DNA of 64,000 nt from Priestia koreensis (GTDB lineage: Bacteria > Bacillota > Bacilli > Bacillales > Bacillaceae_H): the NCBI RefSeq assembly GCF_001274935.1, contig NZ_LILC01000016.1, positions 74,246-138,245 on the forward strand. Direction: 5' to 3'. The position numbers and the translations under genes are program-made. This document shows positions 15,464 to 24,713 of the stretch, one piece after another. Position 1 is the stretch's first letter. Each line of letters starts with the position of its first letter. The notes under the pieces were generated by a model, which worked only from the letters and a program-made list of their open reading frames with translations, ran no database searches and had not been told where the DNA came from.

Positions 15464-16933
15464 TTATGGTTGAAGAACTTTTCTTGCAACTTCTCGATCA
15501 TCAAAGTGAATCGTTTGATTATGAAAGATTTGATACGTTTCATGTCCCTTTCCAGCAATTAAGACAATATCGCTTGGTTCAGCAGCTTCAATGGCTTTTT
15601 TAATCGCAAATTCGCGCTGCACGACAAGCTCATATTGATCGGTGGAAAAGCTTTTCTCAATATCTTTTAAAATATCAATAGGGTCTTCTGATCGAGGGTT
15701 ATCAGATGTAACGATGACATAATCGCTGTATCGCTCCGCAATTTCTCCCATAAGCGGACGCTTTGTCACATCACGATCACCGCCACAGCCAAAGACGGTA
15801 ATGATATTTCCTGTTGAAAACTCTTTTAGGGACGACAGTACGTTTTCAAGAGCATCTGGCGTATGAGCATAATCAACCACAACTAAAAACGGCTGTTTTT
15901 TATCAATAATCTCCATTCGACCACCCACATTTGGCATCGTAGCAAGACTTTTTTGAATGCATTCAAGCGGGATATTTTCAATTAGCGCAGCGCTAATCGC
16001 AGCAAGCGCATTATATACGTTAAACATACCGATCAACGGAAGTGTAATCTCCGTCTCTCCTTTATATGTAGTGAGATGAAACGAAATTCCTTTTGCGGTA
16101 AGCTGAATGTTACGCGCATGAACGTCTGCTTCCTCATTTTTAATTCCATATGTAATAACATCGACAGCGGTGATATCTTCAAAATAGGAAAACGCTTCGT
16201 CGTCACGGTTTAATACCGCATGCTTTCGTTTCTCAGGATGAAACGTATTTCCGAGCCTTGAAAAAAGGAGCCCCTTTGTGTTTCGGTATTCCTCAAACGA
16301 ACCGTGATAGTCGAGGTGATCTTGTGTAAGATTGGTAAAAATGGCGGTTTTAAAATCACAGCCAACGACTCTTCCCATGTCTAGGCCTTGCGAGGTAACT
16401 TCCATGATGCAGTAATCGGTGTGATGGTCACGCATCGTACGAAGATTTCGTTGTAACACTGGTGGCTCCTGTGTGTTAATATCGGTTGGATGCATGTTGC
16501 CATCAATTTTAATGCCGTTGTTTCCCATCAGCCCTGTCTTCAGTCCATAGTCCGAAAAGATTTTTTCCGTGATAAATGCCGTCGTGGTTTTTCCGTTCGT
16601 ACCGGTAATTCCAATTAAATTCAATTCCTGTGACGGGTGTTGATAAAAATAAGAAGATAGGACGGCCATCGCATGACGCGCGTCTTTCACAAAAATTTTG
16701 GGGACGTCTACCTCTACATCTTGTTCCACAACGACAGCAGACGCCCCGTTTCGCACCGCGTCTTTTGCAAAATCATGGCGGTCTTGTAAAAAGCCATCAA
16801 TTCCACGTACACAAATAAACGCGTTTCCTTCTTCTACTTTTCGTGAGTCCATTTGTAGCCCAGTAATGACGACGTTGTGATCGCCTTTTATTTTAGCTGT
16901 GGGTAATACATGTAGTATGTCTTTGATCTTCAT
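15464..16933 (-). CDS. murE: UDP-MurNAc-tripeptide synthetase, MurE paralog
   Basis: 489 aa Mur ligase. N-terminal UDP-binding domain, ATP-binding loop GITGTNGKTTT (about residue 112), central domain (TNLTQDHLDYHGS near 206), and C-terminal domain with DNPRSEDP (about 409). The DNPR motif marks the enzymes that add meso-diaminopimelate to UDP-MurNAc-Ala-Glu in the cytoplasm. It is not in a dcw cluster (no mraY, murD or ftsW nearby), so it is probably a second, accessory murE, as some bacilli carry. Divergent and solitary except for a small membrane gene downstream. Confidence 0.9.
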   Translation of the reverse strand: MKIKDILHVLPTAKIKGDHNVVITGLQMDSRKVEEGNAFICVRGIDGFLQDRHDFAKDAVRNGASAVVVEQDVEVDVPKIFVKDARHAMAVLSSYFYQHPSQELNLIGITGTNGKTTTAFITEKIFSDYGLKTGLMGNNGIKIDGNMHPTDINTQEPPVLQRNLRTMRDHHTDYCIMEVTSQGLDMGRVVGCDFKTAIFTNLTQDHLDYHGSFEEYRNTKGLLFSRLGNTFHPEKRKHAVLNRDDEAFSYFEDITAVDVITYGIKNEEADVHARNIQLTAKGISFHLTTYKGETEITLPLIGMFNVYNALAAISAALIENIPLECIQKSLATMPNVGGRMEIIDKKQPFLVVVDYAHTPDALENVLSSLKEFSTGNIITVFGCGGDRDVTKRPLMGEIAERYSDYVIVTSDNPRSEDPIDILKDIEKSFSTDQYELVVQREFAIKKAIEAAEPSDIVLIAGKGHETYQIFHNQTIHFDDREVARKVLQP

Positions 16934-17213
16934 ATGTTGTCACTCCTGTTCAATACTTGTTTTGTTAGTGTATTGGATATTCCCTTACTTTTCCAATAAC
17001 AACATCTACATCATTATAAGCAGTATGACGAGATTAGTAAATCATTCGAACAATGGTTGAAGAAAAAGTGGCTATTTTTAAGGTGGTATTTATCAGGGAT
17101 CGTACGACGATGATCTTCGTCTATCTACCGAATAGAGTTAGACCTCAAGCGACGATCTCAACTCCTCTATTTTCCGTAATGAATGCATGGGTAATCAATC
17201 GATCCATTCATAT
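16934..17213. other. Gene-free interval
   Basis: About 280 bp upstream of the murE-like gene. I see no convincing gene or strong structure; TATAAT-like sequence occurs around 17010-17020. Confidence 0.5.
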
Positions 17214-17237
17214 AAAAAACAGGGGATGTCTCCCCTG
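17214..17237 (-). terminator. Terminator after the 57-aa gene
   Basis: CAGGGG / CCCCTG with a TTTTTT tail on the minus strand. Confidence 0.85.
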
Positions 17238-17238
17238 C

Positions 17239-17412
17239 TTACGAATGATGAAACAATCCGGCAATAAAACGAAATAGAAACCGAAATAGGAGCCGAAAAA
17301 TGAAAAAAATAAGATTTAAAATAAGTTCAAAAATCCCTTCAATAACAACTTCGAAAAAGAAGCGCCCTACGTGATGATACCATCGCTTCTTTTTCTTTAT
17401 AGACATATTCAT
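17239..17412 (-). CDS. Small basic-hydrophobic membrane protein (57 aa)
   Basis: Minus-strand frame from ATG 17412, with AGGGAGC 9 nt upstream, ending just before a clear terminator. The protein opens with KKKKRWYHH and continues as a phenylalanine-rich helix (FFFEVVIEGIFELILNLIFF) and an RLLFRFLFRFIAGLF amphipathic tail. The good initiation signal plus terminator make it a real gene despite its size. Function unknown; it may sit flat on the membrane. Confidence 0.65.
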   Translation of the reverse strand: MNMSIKKKKRWYHHVGRFFFEVVIEGIFELILNLIFFIFRLLFRFLFRFIAGLFHHS

Positions 17413-17516
17413 GCGCGACTAGCTCCCTATATTCAAACTATAATAGGAAAATTTTAAGATTAAATGATGAAAAAGGAAATAGTTCGATCGGCTTATTTAA
17501 CAGCCGATCATGAAGG

Positions 17517-17939
17517 CTATGATTTGTATGTGGGTGATGAATCTGAAAACGGCGGCATTTTTTTAATCACCCAATGACATAGTCCAAAAATAAGGCCAGA
17601 CATGATAAAAAAGGAATGAAAAAGCATCGCTTCAGGGAGGAACGGCTTCATGTCACCCCAGATGAGCATAATTGCAGCGGTTGGGACGGCAAAGAGCAGC
17701 ATACATCCAAGTGGATAAAGAAGGTCTTTATAGGAGGTAAATCGCTTATCGATCGCGTAAATAATGCCCCTATATAAAGGCATACAGATCGCTAAAAAGA
17801 TTAGACTCCCCCAGACTAAAACAGCTGTCCCATCGACTAGCGTTTCGTCATACCCAACCTTTAATATGACAACGTACGTACAAAAGCCACCAACGAAAGC
17901 TAAAAGCGGTGAAATAAGGTAGAGAAGAATATCTCTCAT
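17517..17939 (-). CDS. Four-helix integral membrane protein
   Basis: 140 aa with hydrophobic segments at about residues 5-26, 40-62, 74-95 and 104-126. No catalytic or transport motif recognised. The start has a GGAGAAC-type site. A GATCGGCT/AGCCGATC hairpin at 17488-17511 may end the transcript. Unknown function. Confidence 0.65.
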   Translation of the reverse strand: MRDILLYLISPLLAFVGGFCTYVVILKVGYDETLVDGTAVLVWGSLIFLAICMPLYRGIIYAIDKRFTSYKDLLYPLGCMLLFAVPTAAIMLIWGDMKPFLPEAMLFHSFFIMSGLIFGLCHWVIKKMPPFSDSSPTYKS

Positions 17940-18035
17940 CTTCTGTTCTCCTTTTTTTCTTTTATACCATTATATACCAAAAAAATGTTGGCGATACAGA
18001 TTAAAAAATTGGGGACGCTAGTAGCGAGGTGTTTT

Positions 18036-18452
18036 ATGATAAAACCATTTTTAATTGGCTTGTTGCTATGTCAGCTTTTTGTCCCCGTACATGCAACAGC
18101 CCAATCGCAGACGAATGCGGATATTTTTGATATTGAACAAAACAAGATCATTCGGCATGTACCGTTAGATGCTAGCGTACAGAAGGACATTACATTTTCC
18201 CTTACACATATAACCGGGGTGTATAAAAAATTTAGGGCGATTCCTACAAGAGGATCAATGGTACGTGTTCCTGTATCCCCTCCTCTACTCGTTCAGAATC
18301 AGTGGTTTCATGGACTTGTTGACGAAGTTATCTTTATTTTTCCTCCAAGCGAAGATCCTTATGTATTACTCTTCGATGATGAAAATCGATCATGTTTTTT
18401 CACATTTACTGGTGATACGAAGGAATTAAGAAGCAATTGGGGCATTCAATAA
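18036..18452 (+). CDS. Small secreted protein of unknown function
   Basis: 138 aa from ATG 18036, which has GAGGTG 4-9 nt upstream; the longer frame from 17985 lacks a site. Residues 1-23 form a signal peptide (hydrophobic core LIGLLLCQLFV) ending near HATAQS. The mature part is beta-rich with no cysteines apart from one near the C terminus. No family recognised. It converges on gdh through a shared hairpin. Confidence 0.65.
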   Translation: MIKPFLIGLLLCQLFVPVHATAQSQTNADIFDIEQNKIIRHVPLDASVQKDITFSLTHITGVYKKFRAIPTRGSMVRVPVSPPLLVQNQWFHGLVDEVIFIFPPSEDPYVLLFDDENRSCFFTFTGDTKELRSNWGIQ

Positions 18453-18454
18453 AA

Positions 18455-18480
18455 GAAGCACCGTACAGGGACGATGCTTC
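18455..18480. terminator. Convergent terminator
   Basis: GAAGCACCGT / ACGATGCTTC (one mismatch). The T-rich tail is stronger on the minus strand, serving gdh. Confidence 0.7.
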
Positions 18481-18490
18481 TCCTCTTCTA

Positions 18491-19321
<831 letters not shown>

Positions 19322-19658
19322 TTAAAATTTGAGAAGATGTTTGAAGTGTTTATTGAACATCTTGTTACTAATAGTAACTCGGATAAATAAAATAATCAAT
19401 TACTTTGACTGAAAAATAATTTTACCAACAAAGTAAATGAATTTCCAAATCCTTTTAATAAAGAATATTTAGAGTAAATGACATTCAATATTCCTCTACC
19501 TCCCTCTCAGACTTTTCGTAAATGTTGGTTATTTAAAATAACTAATTAGAGACACAAAACCGTTTCTCATGCTTTGATATCTTCTTTTTATCCATACATG
19601 TGATTTTGTTTTTCTATAATCTGGATAATGTTAACAACCATGATTTGGAGGAACGAGT

Positions 19659-19871
19659 ATGCGCGAGAACGAAAGGATCGTGTATCATCTCGTCACAAGA
19701 ACCAAAATGAGTCTTGGACAGGACAGGTCATTCATTTTGATCAACATCAGCACAATACGCTCTACCGCTTTTTCTTTGAGCGAGAACAGCGAAACGATAA
19801 AGGAGAAGACGGGATTAATTGACGGTAGGATTGAAGTTGTGGAAATCGTTGATGGTTATACATACTCCTAA
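19659..19871 (+). pseudogene. Frameshifted, truncated DUF2441-like gene
   Basis: A plus-strand frame starts well (IVYHLVTRTKMSLGQ), then the expected continuation (VIHFDQHQHNTLYRFFFERE) lies in another frame. The break is a 5-bp tandem duplication, ACAGG at 19718-19722 and again at 19723-19727; removing one unit joins the two. The frame also stops early after GEDGIN. It is similar in style to DUF2441 proteins of about 170 aa, so this is a 5' remnant. The rest of 19277-20014 holds no supported gene. Confidence 0.6.
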
Positions 19872-20014
19872 TAAAAAGAGAAGTATCATAGGCCTACCCG
19901 CATAGTTCAACATATTATCCGCTAAACCATGCAGCAAAATAGGCTCAATACCGTGTTCTGATTGATTTAATAAGTAGCAAAAGTTAGAAGCAAATGTGTC
20001 TAGACCAATGCGGG

Positions 20015-20890
20015 CTAACTAGGAACGATTTCTTCAAAGAGCTTTACAGGTTTCCAATACAGCAACACAGCATGAAAGGTATAAGAATATTCATATTTTC
20101 CTTCATTTTGCGTTACATATGGCGTGAGAGCTTGTTCGATATCTTTAGTAGAGTAATGGTTCGTTAAAATTTTACTAGAATTCGCTTTGATAAGTTCTTC
20201 ATACGTATCATAGATAGCTGTCGTAGGTAATTCGATTATTTTACAATTAGCCATGATGCCAAGCTGATACAAGATATTTTGTAAGTGAATGTAGTCCCTT
20301 CGCCTAAACTTAATCTCGTAGCCTTTCTCATGGTGTAAATCTAAATAGTGAGGCTTCTCTGGGCCACTTGTCATGCCAGCAATCGCAAGGCGGGATGCTG
20401 TGTTATTCATTTTAATCAAAGCGTCTTGGATATCTTGAACGCGATAATAGCAGTTTATCCCAAACACCACATCATAGGGCTGAGGAGGGGCTAAACCTTC
20501 CCACTTTTCATGAATAAAGCTCATATTGTTGAGCTGTTTCCTATTGCCTTCTTCTTTTAAAAAGGTGATAACGCTCTTTGAACTATCAATACAGGTGAGA
20601 TGACGTACATGCTTAGCGGTAGAAAATGTATAGTTTCCCCATCCTGGACCGATTTCTGCGACACGATCATCAGGTTGAAGTAGCGCCAACAGTTCTTGTT
20701 GAATTTTAGGCGCATAAGAATTAATGTAACTCTCCCCTTGTTTTTTCTTCTTTTCTAAAAATGATTGCCAAAATGCTTCTTCACATCCATCATCAGTCAT
20801 TCGATTCGAGATGGTTCCGTCCCACTCTTTCATATTTTCCTGCCATAATTCTGCAAAATTGCAGCCTAATGATACAACAGATTGTTTCAT
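20015..20890 (-). CDS. Class I SAM-dependent methyltransferase
   Basis: 291 aa. SAM motif I is EIGPGWGNYTF (about residue 80), motif II around LTCIDSSKSVI, and a DVVFGINCYYRVQD motif near 142. The N terminus (about 60 residues) is helical. Its start overlaps the GNAT stop by 4 bp (ATGA), so it is the last gene of the B12-riboswitch operon with the Nik/Opp-type transporter. It may modify a corrinoid, a metallophore or a related small molecule handled by the importer; this is inference from linkage. Confidence 0.82.
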   Translation of the reverse strand: MKQSVVSLGCNFAELWQENMKEWDGTISNRMTDDGCEEAFWQSFLEKKKKQGESYINSYAPKIQQELLALLQPDDRVAEIGPGWGNYTFSTAKHVRHLTCIDSSKSVITFLKEEGNRKQLNNMSFIHEKWEGLAPPQPYDVVFGINCYYRVQDIQDALIKMNNTASRLAIAGMTSGPEKPHYLDLHHEKGYEIKFRRRDYIHLQNILYQLGIMANCKIIELPTTAIYDTYEELIKANSSKILTNHYSTKDIEQALTPYVTQNEGKYEYSYTFHAVLLYWKPVKLFEEIVPS

Positions 20891-21423
20891 GCTCTTTTTT
20901 CCTCCTTATGGTCCGCTATCGTCTTATCCATATGTACGGTTTGCCACAAAGGATCATTTTCGGTCAATTGCCTACTAAAACCTTGACGATGCCAAAATTC
21001 TACAGCACCTGGAAGAAACAAATGCGTGTGCAAGTACAGCATTTCATAACCTGATTTAACCGCAAATCTTGTGGCTTCTTTTACTAAGGCGGTTCCTAAT
21101 CCAATACGACGATAGGAAGGATCCGTATAGCATTTGACGACCTCAGCCGTTTGATATGATTGATCATTATGAAGAAGATGATCAAAACGTCCATCATAGG
21201 AACCAAAGCCAATCGTACCTATAATCTTTCGGCTTTGGTTGAAGGCTGCTAAAAAAGCAGCCCTATTGGATTCACTGTAATGCTGTTCAAAGCGACGAAG
21301 GTCATTTGGGGTTTTTGAATGATCTAACATTGGAAATAACGTTTTTCGAATCTGCATCACAAATGCTATGGCTTGGTCGTAATCATGTGATTGGACGTGT
21401 TCAATTGTATAAGGTACGTTCAT
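20887..21423 (-). CDS. GNAT family N-acetyltransferase in the transporter operon
   Basis: 178 aa GNAT: DPSYRRIGLGTALVKEATRFA acetyl-CoA loop near residues 103-123 and a downstream VEFWHRQGFSR motif. It overlaps the methyltransferase start by 4 bp and follows the second ATPase gene by 27 bp, so it belongs to the riboswitch-controlled operon. AGGAGG site upstream. Substrate unknown; it may modify the imported compound. Confidence 0.85.
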   Translation of the reverse strand: MNVPYTIEHVQSHDYDQAIAFVMQIRKTLFPMLDHSKTPNDLRRFEQHYSESNRAAFLAAFNQSRKIIGTIGFGSYDGRFDHLLHNDQSYQTAEVVKCYTDPSYRRIGLGTALVKEATRFAVKSGYEMLYLHTHLFLPGAVEFWHRQGFSRQLTENDPLWQTVHMDKTIADHKEEKRA

Positions 21424-21450
21424 GATTTTTCCTCCTAGGCATTTTAGGTA

Positions 21451-22224
21451 TTAGATAAGTGTCTCAAACAATAAGCGGGTATAAGGATGCGTGAATGACT
21501 GTGGATACCAATTAGTGATGGTTTCTACTATTTTGCCTTTGTACATGACGATGACACGATCACATAATGACTGAACTGACTTGAGATCGTGGGTAATAAA
21601 TAGGTATGATAAGTTTTGCTCCTTTTGAATTTGTTTGAGCATCACCATCATTTCCTGTTGAGTAAACGGATCTAAACTAGCGAGAGATTCATCAAATACG
21701 ATCATTTTAGGCTGAACGGCTAGAGCCTTTGCAATGCATATACGCTGCTTTTGACCGCCACTTAGTTGATAAGGATATTTTAATAAAAACGAATGATCTA
21801 GTAGCACTCTTTCTAACAGACCATGAATGGTCATTTCCCATACAGATTTGTCATTCGGAAAATAATTCCGAAGAGGTTCTTCTAGGATTTCTCGTATGGA
21901 CATGTTGGGATAGAGAGAAGAAGAAGAGTCCTGCAAAACAAGCTGTATTTGTTTATAGAGATGAATATCTTTCATTTTCTTTTGATTAATTGACTGACCA
22001 TTTACGTAAATACTTCCAGAACTAAGGTCTTCAATGTTCATTATTAATTTGGCTAGCGTACTCTTTCCACATCCGCTTTCTCCTACTAATCCAACAATCT
22101 CTCCTTCTTGTATCGTTACATTAATGTGTTCGACAGCATGAAAGGACGGACGTTTTCGAAGTGACCACTGCGTCTCTTCTCGAATCGGATAGGCTTTCGT
22201 TACCCCTTGTAATTCAAGAAGCAT
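21451..22224 (-). CDS. ABC transporter ATPase, OppF/NikE type
   Basis: 257 aa. Walker A GESGCGKST (about residue 48), Q-loop LVLQDSSSSLYP, signature LSGGQKQR (about 158), Walker B IVFDESLASLD, H-loop FITHD. The QDSSSSLYP region is typical of the second ATPase of peptide/nickel importers. It overlaps the upstream ATPase gene by 25 bp. It supplies ATP hydrolysis to the Nik/Opp-type importer encoded with it. Confidence 0.9.
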   Translation of the reverse strand: MLLELQGVTKAYPIREETQWSLRKRPSFHAVEHINVTIQEGEIVGLVGESGCGKSTLAKLIMNIEDLSSGSIYVNGQSINQKKMKDIHLYKQIQLVLQDSSSSLYPNMSIREILEEPLRNYFPNDKSVWEMTIHGLLERVLLDHSFLLKYPYQLSGGQKQRICIAKALAVQPKMIVFDESLASLDPFTQQEMMVMLKQIQKEQNLSYLFITHDLKSVQSLCDRVIVMYKGKIVETITNWYPQSFTHPYTRLLFETLI

Positions 22225-22958
22225 GTTCTCACCTCTTCTCTTGCTTCCATGTCAATGATGCGGTCTGCAAACGCACTTATTCTCTCGACATCGTGTGAAA
22301 TCAGCAAGATTGTTAACCCATGTTCTTGCTGCAACTTTTTCAGTAGCGCTAATAGTTTTTCTTTATTAACAGAATCAAGAGCTGTTGTGGGTTCGTCAGC
22401 GATTAACAGGGTCGGCTGTAAACTAATCATCATAGCGAGTAAAATTCGTTGACACATTCCTCCACTTAACTGAAACGGATAAGAAGATAAAATTCGTTCA
22501 GGATTTGAAAATCCTACTTGACGGAGAAGGTCGCGCAAATAGTTCATTCGTTCTTTTTTTGCGGGTTCTGTCTTCTGTTTTAATGTTCTTAGCATTTGCT
22601 TTTTAACACTTTGAAGAGGGTTTAACCCACTTAAAGAGTGCTGAATGAGCAGAGAAATCTCATCACGTCTTAGCGTTTGCCAACTTTTTTCATCATTTTG
22701 AGAAAGTGACTGTCCTTTATAATAGATACGTCCGTTTGTTACTTCACACCCATCCTCTAGCAACCCGACAACGGCATTGGCTGTTAGGCTTTTCCCGCAG
22801 CCACTAGCACCAGTAAGAGCGACAATTTCGCCAGGGAATATTTGAAACGAAAACTTTTTCATAAGAGGAACTAGCGCTTTAGACGAAATCTCCAATTGAT
22901 CAACGATTAGTAAAGGATCTACTCTTTTAATCCTACCCTTCTTTTGCAACCGTTCCAC
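22200..22958 (-). CDS. ABC transporter ATPase, OppD/NikD type
   Basis: About 252 aa. Walker A GASGCGKS, Q-loop LLIQHSLSGLNP, signature LSGGMCQR, Walker B LLIADEPTTALD, H-loop LLISHD. An ATG at 23003 would overlap the permease by 71 bp. A GTG at 22958 or TTG at 22949 is more likely, the latter with AGGAAGTGG upstream. Pairs with the downstream OppF/NikE-type ATPase in one importer. Confidence 0.87.
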   Translation of the reverse strand: MERLQKKGRIKRVDPLLIVDQLEISSKALVPLMKKFSFQIFPGEIVALTGASGCGKSLTANAVVGLLEDGCEVTNGRIYYKGQSLSQNDEKSWQTLRRDEISLLIQHSLSGLNPLQSVKKQMLRTLKQKTEPAKKERMNYLRDLLRQVGFSNPERILSSYPFQLSGGMCQRILLAMMISLQPTLLIADEPTTALDSVNKEKLLALLKKLQQEHGLTILLISHDVERISAFADRIIDMEAREEVRTCFLNYKG

Positions 22959-23760
22959 TTCCTTTCTTAAGCTGCTCGCTAATAAGCTGACATGTGAAAA
23001 CAAAAAGCATAATTGCCAAGCCAGGAAAAATCATAATGTGCGGGGCTATCTGGAAATAAGTCGTTGAATCATGTAGCATTACTCCCCACTCTGGTGTAGG
23101 AGGTTGTGTCCCCAATCCTAAAAATGAAAGGCCAGCTAGTAAAATAACAATCTTTCCGATATCTAATGCAGCAAAGACAACAAGCGGCGAAAAAATAGTC
23201 GGAAGGATATAGCGCCACATAATTCGTACATGCGAATTTCCAGCCATCCTCGCAGATAGAATATAATGCTCTTGGCAACACTTTAAAACGAGACTTCGAA
23301 TAAATCGAACATAGTTTGCCCATCGAACAAGAATAATAGCTAGAATCATATGCGTAACGCCAGGACCTAGTATGCCGACAATTGCAACCGTAAAGATAAT
23401 ATCAGGTATAGCAAGTGTTCCATCAATGAGCCGCATCAAAAAGCCATCTCTATATCTTCTTTTATAGCCTGTCAAAAGGCCAACAGGTAGGCTAATGAGA
23501 AAGGTTAAGAGTAAAATGATAAAAGCACCTATCACACTCACTCTAATTCCGTAGATGAGCCTTGATAGTACACACCGCCCTAAGTGATCTGTTCCAAATG
23601 GATACTCCCAACTTGGACTGGCTAATCTGTTTGATAAGTGAACAGATAATGGGTCATGAGGAGATAAGAGCGGGGCAAATATCCCCACCATTATAATGGC
23701 TAAAAGGAGACTGACCCCAGTAAACAACCCAACATTTGGCTGATAGAAAATTGGTTTCAT
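22933..23760 (-). CDS. ABC transporter permease, OppC/NikC type
   Basis: 275 aa, about six helices. An N-terminal OppC-like segment (IFAPLLSPHDPLSVHLSNRL) and the binding-protein-dependent permease domain with the EAA-loop region ILSARMAGNSHVRIMWRYIL and LGLGTQPPTPEWG. It follows the B-type permease by 10 bp. Part of the five-gene Nik/Opp-type importer at the cytoplasmic membrane. Confidence 0.9.
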   Translation of the reverse strand: MKPIFYQPNVGLFTGVSLLLAIIMVGIFAPLLSPHDPLSVHLSNRLASPSWEYPFGTDHLGRCVLSRLIYGIRVSVIGAFIILLLTFLISLPVGLLTGYKRRYRDGFLMRLIDGTLAIPDIIFTVAIVGILGPGVTHMILAIILVRWANYVRFIRSLVLKCCQEHYILSARMAGNSHVRIMWRYILPTIFSPLVVFAALDIGKIVILLAGLSFLGLGTQPPTPEWGVMLHDSTTYFQIAPHIMIFPGLAIMLFVFTCQLISEQLKKGSGTVAKEG

Positions 23761-23770
23761 AATCGCCTCC

Positions 23771-24700
23771 CTAATAAATTCGTAATCTTGGATCTAACCA
23801 TCTATTAACAATATCAACAATCATATGAATCGATACAAATATAAACGATGTCAAAATAACGTAACCTTGTATAACAGGATAGTCACGTCTACCTATGGAT
23901 TCAATTACGTATTTTCCTAAGCCTGGCCAGGAAAATACCGTTTCTACAATGACGCTTCCCCCTAGCATAAAAGCAAAATTTGTCCCAAATATAGCTAAAA
24001 TGGGCGAAAAAGCGTGTTTTAATAGTTGAGAGGTCATGATCTCTCTTTGAGACATCCCTCTTGCCTTTGATGCTTTTACAAATGGCTGCTTCATCATCTC
24101 TAGCATGTTGGCTCGCAATACCCGTGCGTATATAGCTCCTACTCCTCCACCAAGCGTAATGGCAGGTAAAATGAGGTGCAGAATGGTTCCATGTCCCATT
24201 GAGGGAAGCCATCCGTAACGCACGGAGAAAACATAAATTAGTAGAAATCCTAACCAAAAGCCTGGAATGGATGCACCAAATAGAGCTAACATTTTTCCCC
24301 ATGCATTGACCCATTTTGCTGTATACACAGTCGTCCCAATAGCGATAAAAAAGGTTAGGGAAACCATGACTATAAAACCTGCTCCAGCAAGTTCCAATGT
24401 TGCAGGTAATCTAGTTAGCAACTCTGTCATTACAGGCTCTTTTGAGCTAAACGAGACGCCCCACTGTCCAGTGAAAACTCCTTTTATCCATTTTATATAT
24501 TGCTCCCATAATGAGTCTGTTAGCCCTAATTCTTGTCGTACATGCTGTAAAGCTTCGTGGGAAACAGGGACGTTATTTTTAGCTAACAGAATATGGGCAG
24601 GATCTCCTGGTGCGAATCGTACAAGCAAAAACGTAGCAGTCGAAACAAACAGAATCACGATGATAAGCTGACTGAGACGTTCTAAACAAAAGCGCATCAT
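23771..24700 (-). CDS. ABC transporter permease, OppB/NikB type
   Basis: 309 aa from ATG 24700, preceded by AAGGTGGG; a GTG at 24712 is an alternative. Six helices. OppB signatures: ATFLLVRFAPGDPA near the N terminus, EAA loop YVKASKARGMSQ-type (FVKASKARGMSQREIMTSQL), and TVFSWPGLGKYVIESIGRRDYP near the C terminus. Starts directly after the binding-protein stop. Forms the channel with the C-type permease. Confidence 0.9.
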   Translation of the reverse strand: MMRFCLERLSQLIIVILFVSTATFLLVRFAPGDPAHILLAKNNVPVSHEALQHVRQELGLTDSLWEQYIKWIKGVFTGQWGVSFSSKEPVMTELLTRLPATLELAGAGFIVMVSLTFFIAIGTTVYTAKWVNAWGKMLALFGASIPGFWLGFLLIYVFSVRYGWLPSMGHGTILHLILPAITLGGGVGAIYARVLRANMLEMMKQPFVKASKARGMSQREIMTSQLLKHAFSPILAIFGTNFAFMLGGSVIVETVFSWPGLGKYVIESIGRRDYPVIQGYVILTSFIFVSIHMIVDIVNRWLDPRLRIY

Positions 24701-24713
24701 TTCTTTTCCCACC

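Noticed and set aside
19820..20017. Minus-strand open stretch of about 65 codons after the methyltransferase
   Set aside because: Hydrophobic and protein-like (GIEPILLHGLADNML) but without a start codon or ribosome site and of no recognised family; it could be a remnant of an eighth operon gene.
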